Part shown: in pieces, positions 63,675-64,000 of the stretch | Layout: every line of letters starts with the position of its first letter | Numbering within the stretch: position 1 is the first letter of the stretch | DNA from: RGIG3701 sp964438515 | Lineage (GTDB): Bacteria; Planctomycetota; Planctomycetia; Pirellulales; Thermoguttaceae | Assembly (NCBI GenBank): GCA_964438515.1 | Contig: CAYTLK010000002.1 | Coordinates: 84,085 to 148,084 of the forward strand | Direction: 5' to 3' | Length of the DNA stretch: 64,000 nt | Translations under genes and position numbers: made by a program | The notes under the pieces: model-generated | Seen by the model: the letters and a program-made list of their open reading frames with translations, nothing else | The model's database searches: none | Told to the model about the DNA's origin: nothing

Positions 63675-64000
63675 TTTTCGTAAATCCTTTTACTGAAAAC
63701 AGTACAACAAAACATACTAGCAATTTTTGCCCCAAAAAAGCCCTATACTGTTATCGGCAAAACTTTAACTTTTTTTATCAAAATTTTCAAAAAAAGTGAA
63801 AATAATTTTTTTGTGGCTAAATTAACCCGTAATTTACGATACTTATGAATAAAAAAATTTTTATCTTAAAAATGTTAAAATGGGTTGACTTTGGCACTTG
63901 TGCCCCATTTGAGGGCGATAAACTACCTATTTTAATATTTTAATTCCACAGTTTAAAGTGTTCGTAGACGGCACACGGAACCAAAGCAATGTGAATTTCG
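63675..64000. other. AT-rich region upstream of the element genes
   Basis: No gene is supported. Contains the small inverted repeat GGCAC TT GTGCC (63893-63904) and several ACTGTT/ACAGTA words (for example 63745-63752) that might be binding sites. The promoter of the excisionase-like gene must lie here, but I cannot fix it. Confidence 0.35.

Larger units (their letters stand above)
61946..64000. mobile_element. Left end of a putative integrative element at tRNA-Leu
   Basis: A tyrosine integrase gene ends about 150 bp behind the tRNA and is preceded by an excisionase-like gene, the usual order at a tRNA-borne attachment site. The element continues beyond the window; the second attachment site is not visible. 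The extent is inference. Confidence 0.55.

Overview
This 64 kb window is a typical chromosomal stretch from a bacterium that I place, by inference, in the Planctomycetota (Pirellulales-like). The supporting features are a valine/threonine-rich, cysteine-containing YTV-type cell-wall protein, a very large SecA (1246 aa) with extra insertions, a DUF1080 protein beside a secreted sugar isomerase-like protein, an autotransporter-repeat protein with a PEP-CTERM-like tail, and a BamA with a long insertion. Base composition looks moderate (near 50% GC), with AT-rich spacers. Three runs of exactly 100 N (5015-5114, 8104-8203, 39138-39237) are scaffold gaps, so this is probably a draft or metagenome assembly. 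Two of them fall inside tandem repeats of real genes and break the reading frame artificially.

Layout: the end of dnaE; hemB, lnt and an orphan FliN-domain gene on the minus strand; argH; a large acidic HEAT/receiver-like protein followed by a UbiD-family decarboxylase; a DUF1080 plus sugar isomerase-like pair; a translation cluster rplY-pth-rpsF-ssb-rplI (without rpsR); secA; a DUF368 transporter and a UvrD-like helicase; a minus-strand group (PhoU-like, small membrane protein, thioredoxin-like protein); a 4.2 kb autotransporter-repeat surface protein; the YTV protein and a BRCT-MerR-TPR protein; a sialidase-fold protein; serA; rho; ribH-nusB-ftsY with a GT-C membrane glycosyltransferase; bamA; prfB; sat; rpiB; an acyl-CoA/ACP ligase; a candidate structured small RNA; a metallophosphoesterase; mtnA; a UDP-glucuronate-epimerase-like gene; an EamA transporter; tRNA-Leu(UAA); and the start of an integrative element (integrase and excisionase-like gene) lying directly behind the tRNA.

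Most genes are housekeeping: haem, arginine, serine and riboflavin synthesis, translation, transcription termination, protein export and outer-membrane assembly. The cell-envelope theme (lnt, secA, ftsY, DUF368, bamA, YTV protein, PEP-CTERM-like protein) fits a diderm bacterium. Several spacers carry sigma-70-like promoters (TTGnnn, 16-18 bp, TAnnnT) that can be read by eye.

The least explained items are a promoter-to-terminator small RNA unit on the minus strand at about 56698-56928, a perfect 16-bp palindrome over the promoter of the surface-protein gene, a BRCT-MerR-TPR fusion, a Pth with a 90-residue N-terminal extension, and repeat-length variation hidden by the gaps. I found no CRISPR array, toxin-antitoxin pair or recognisable defence system.
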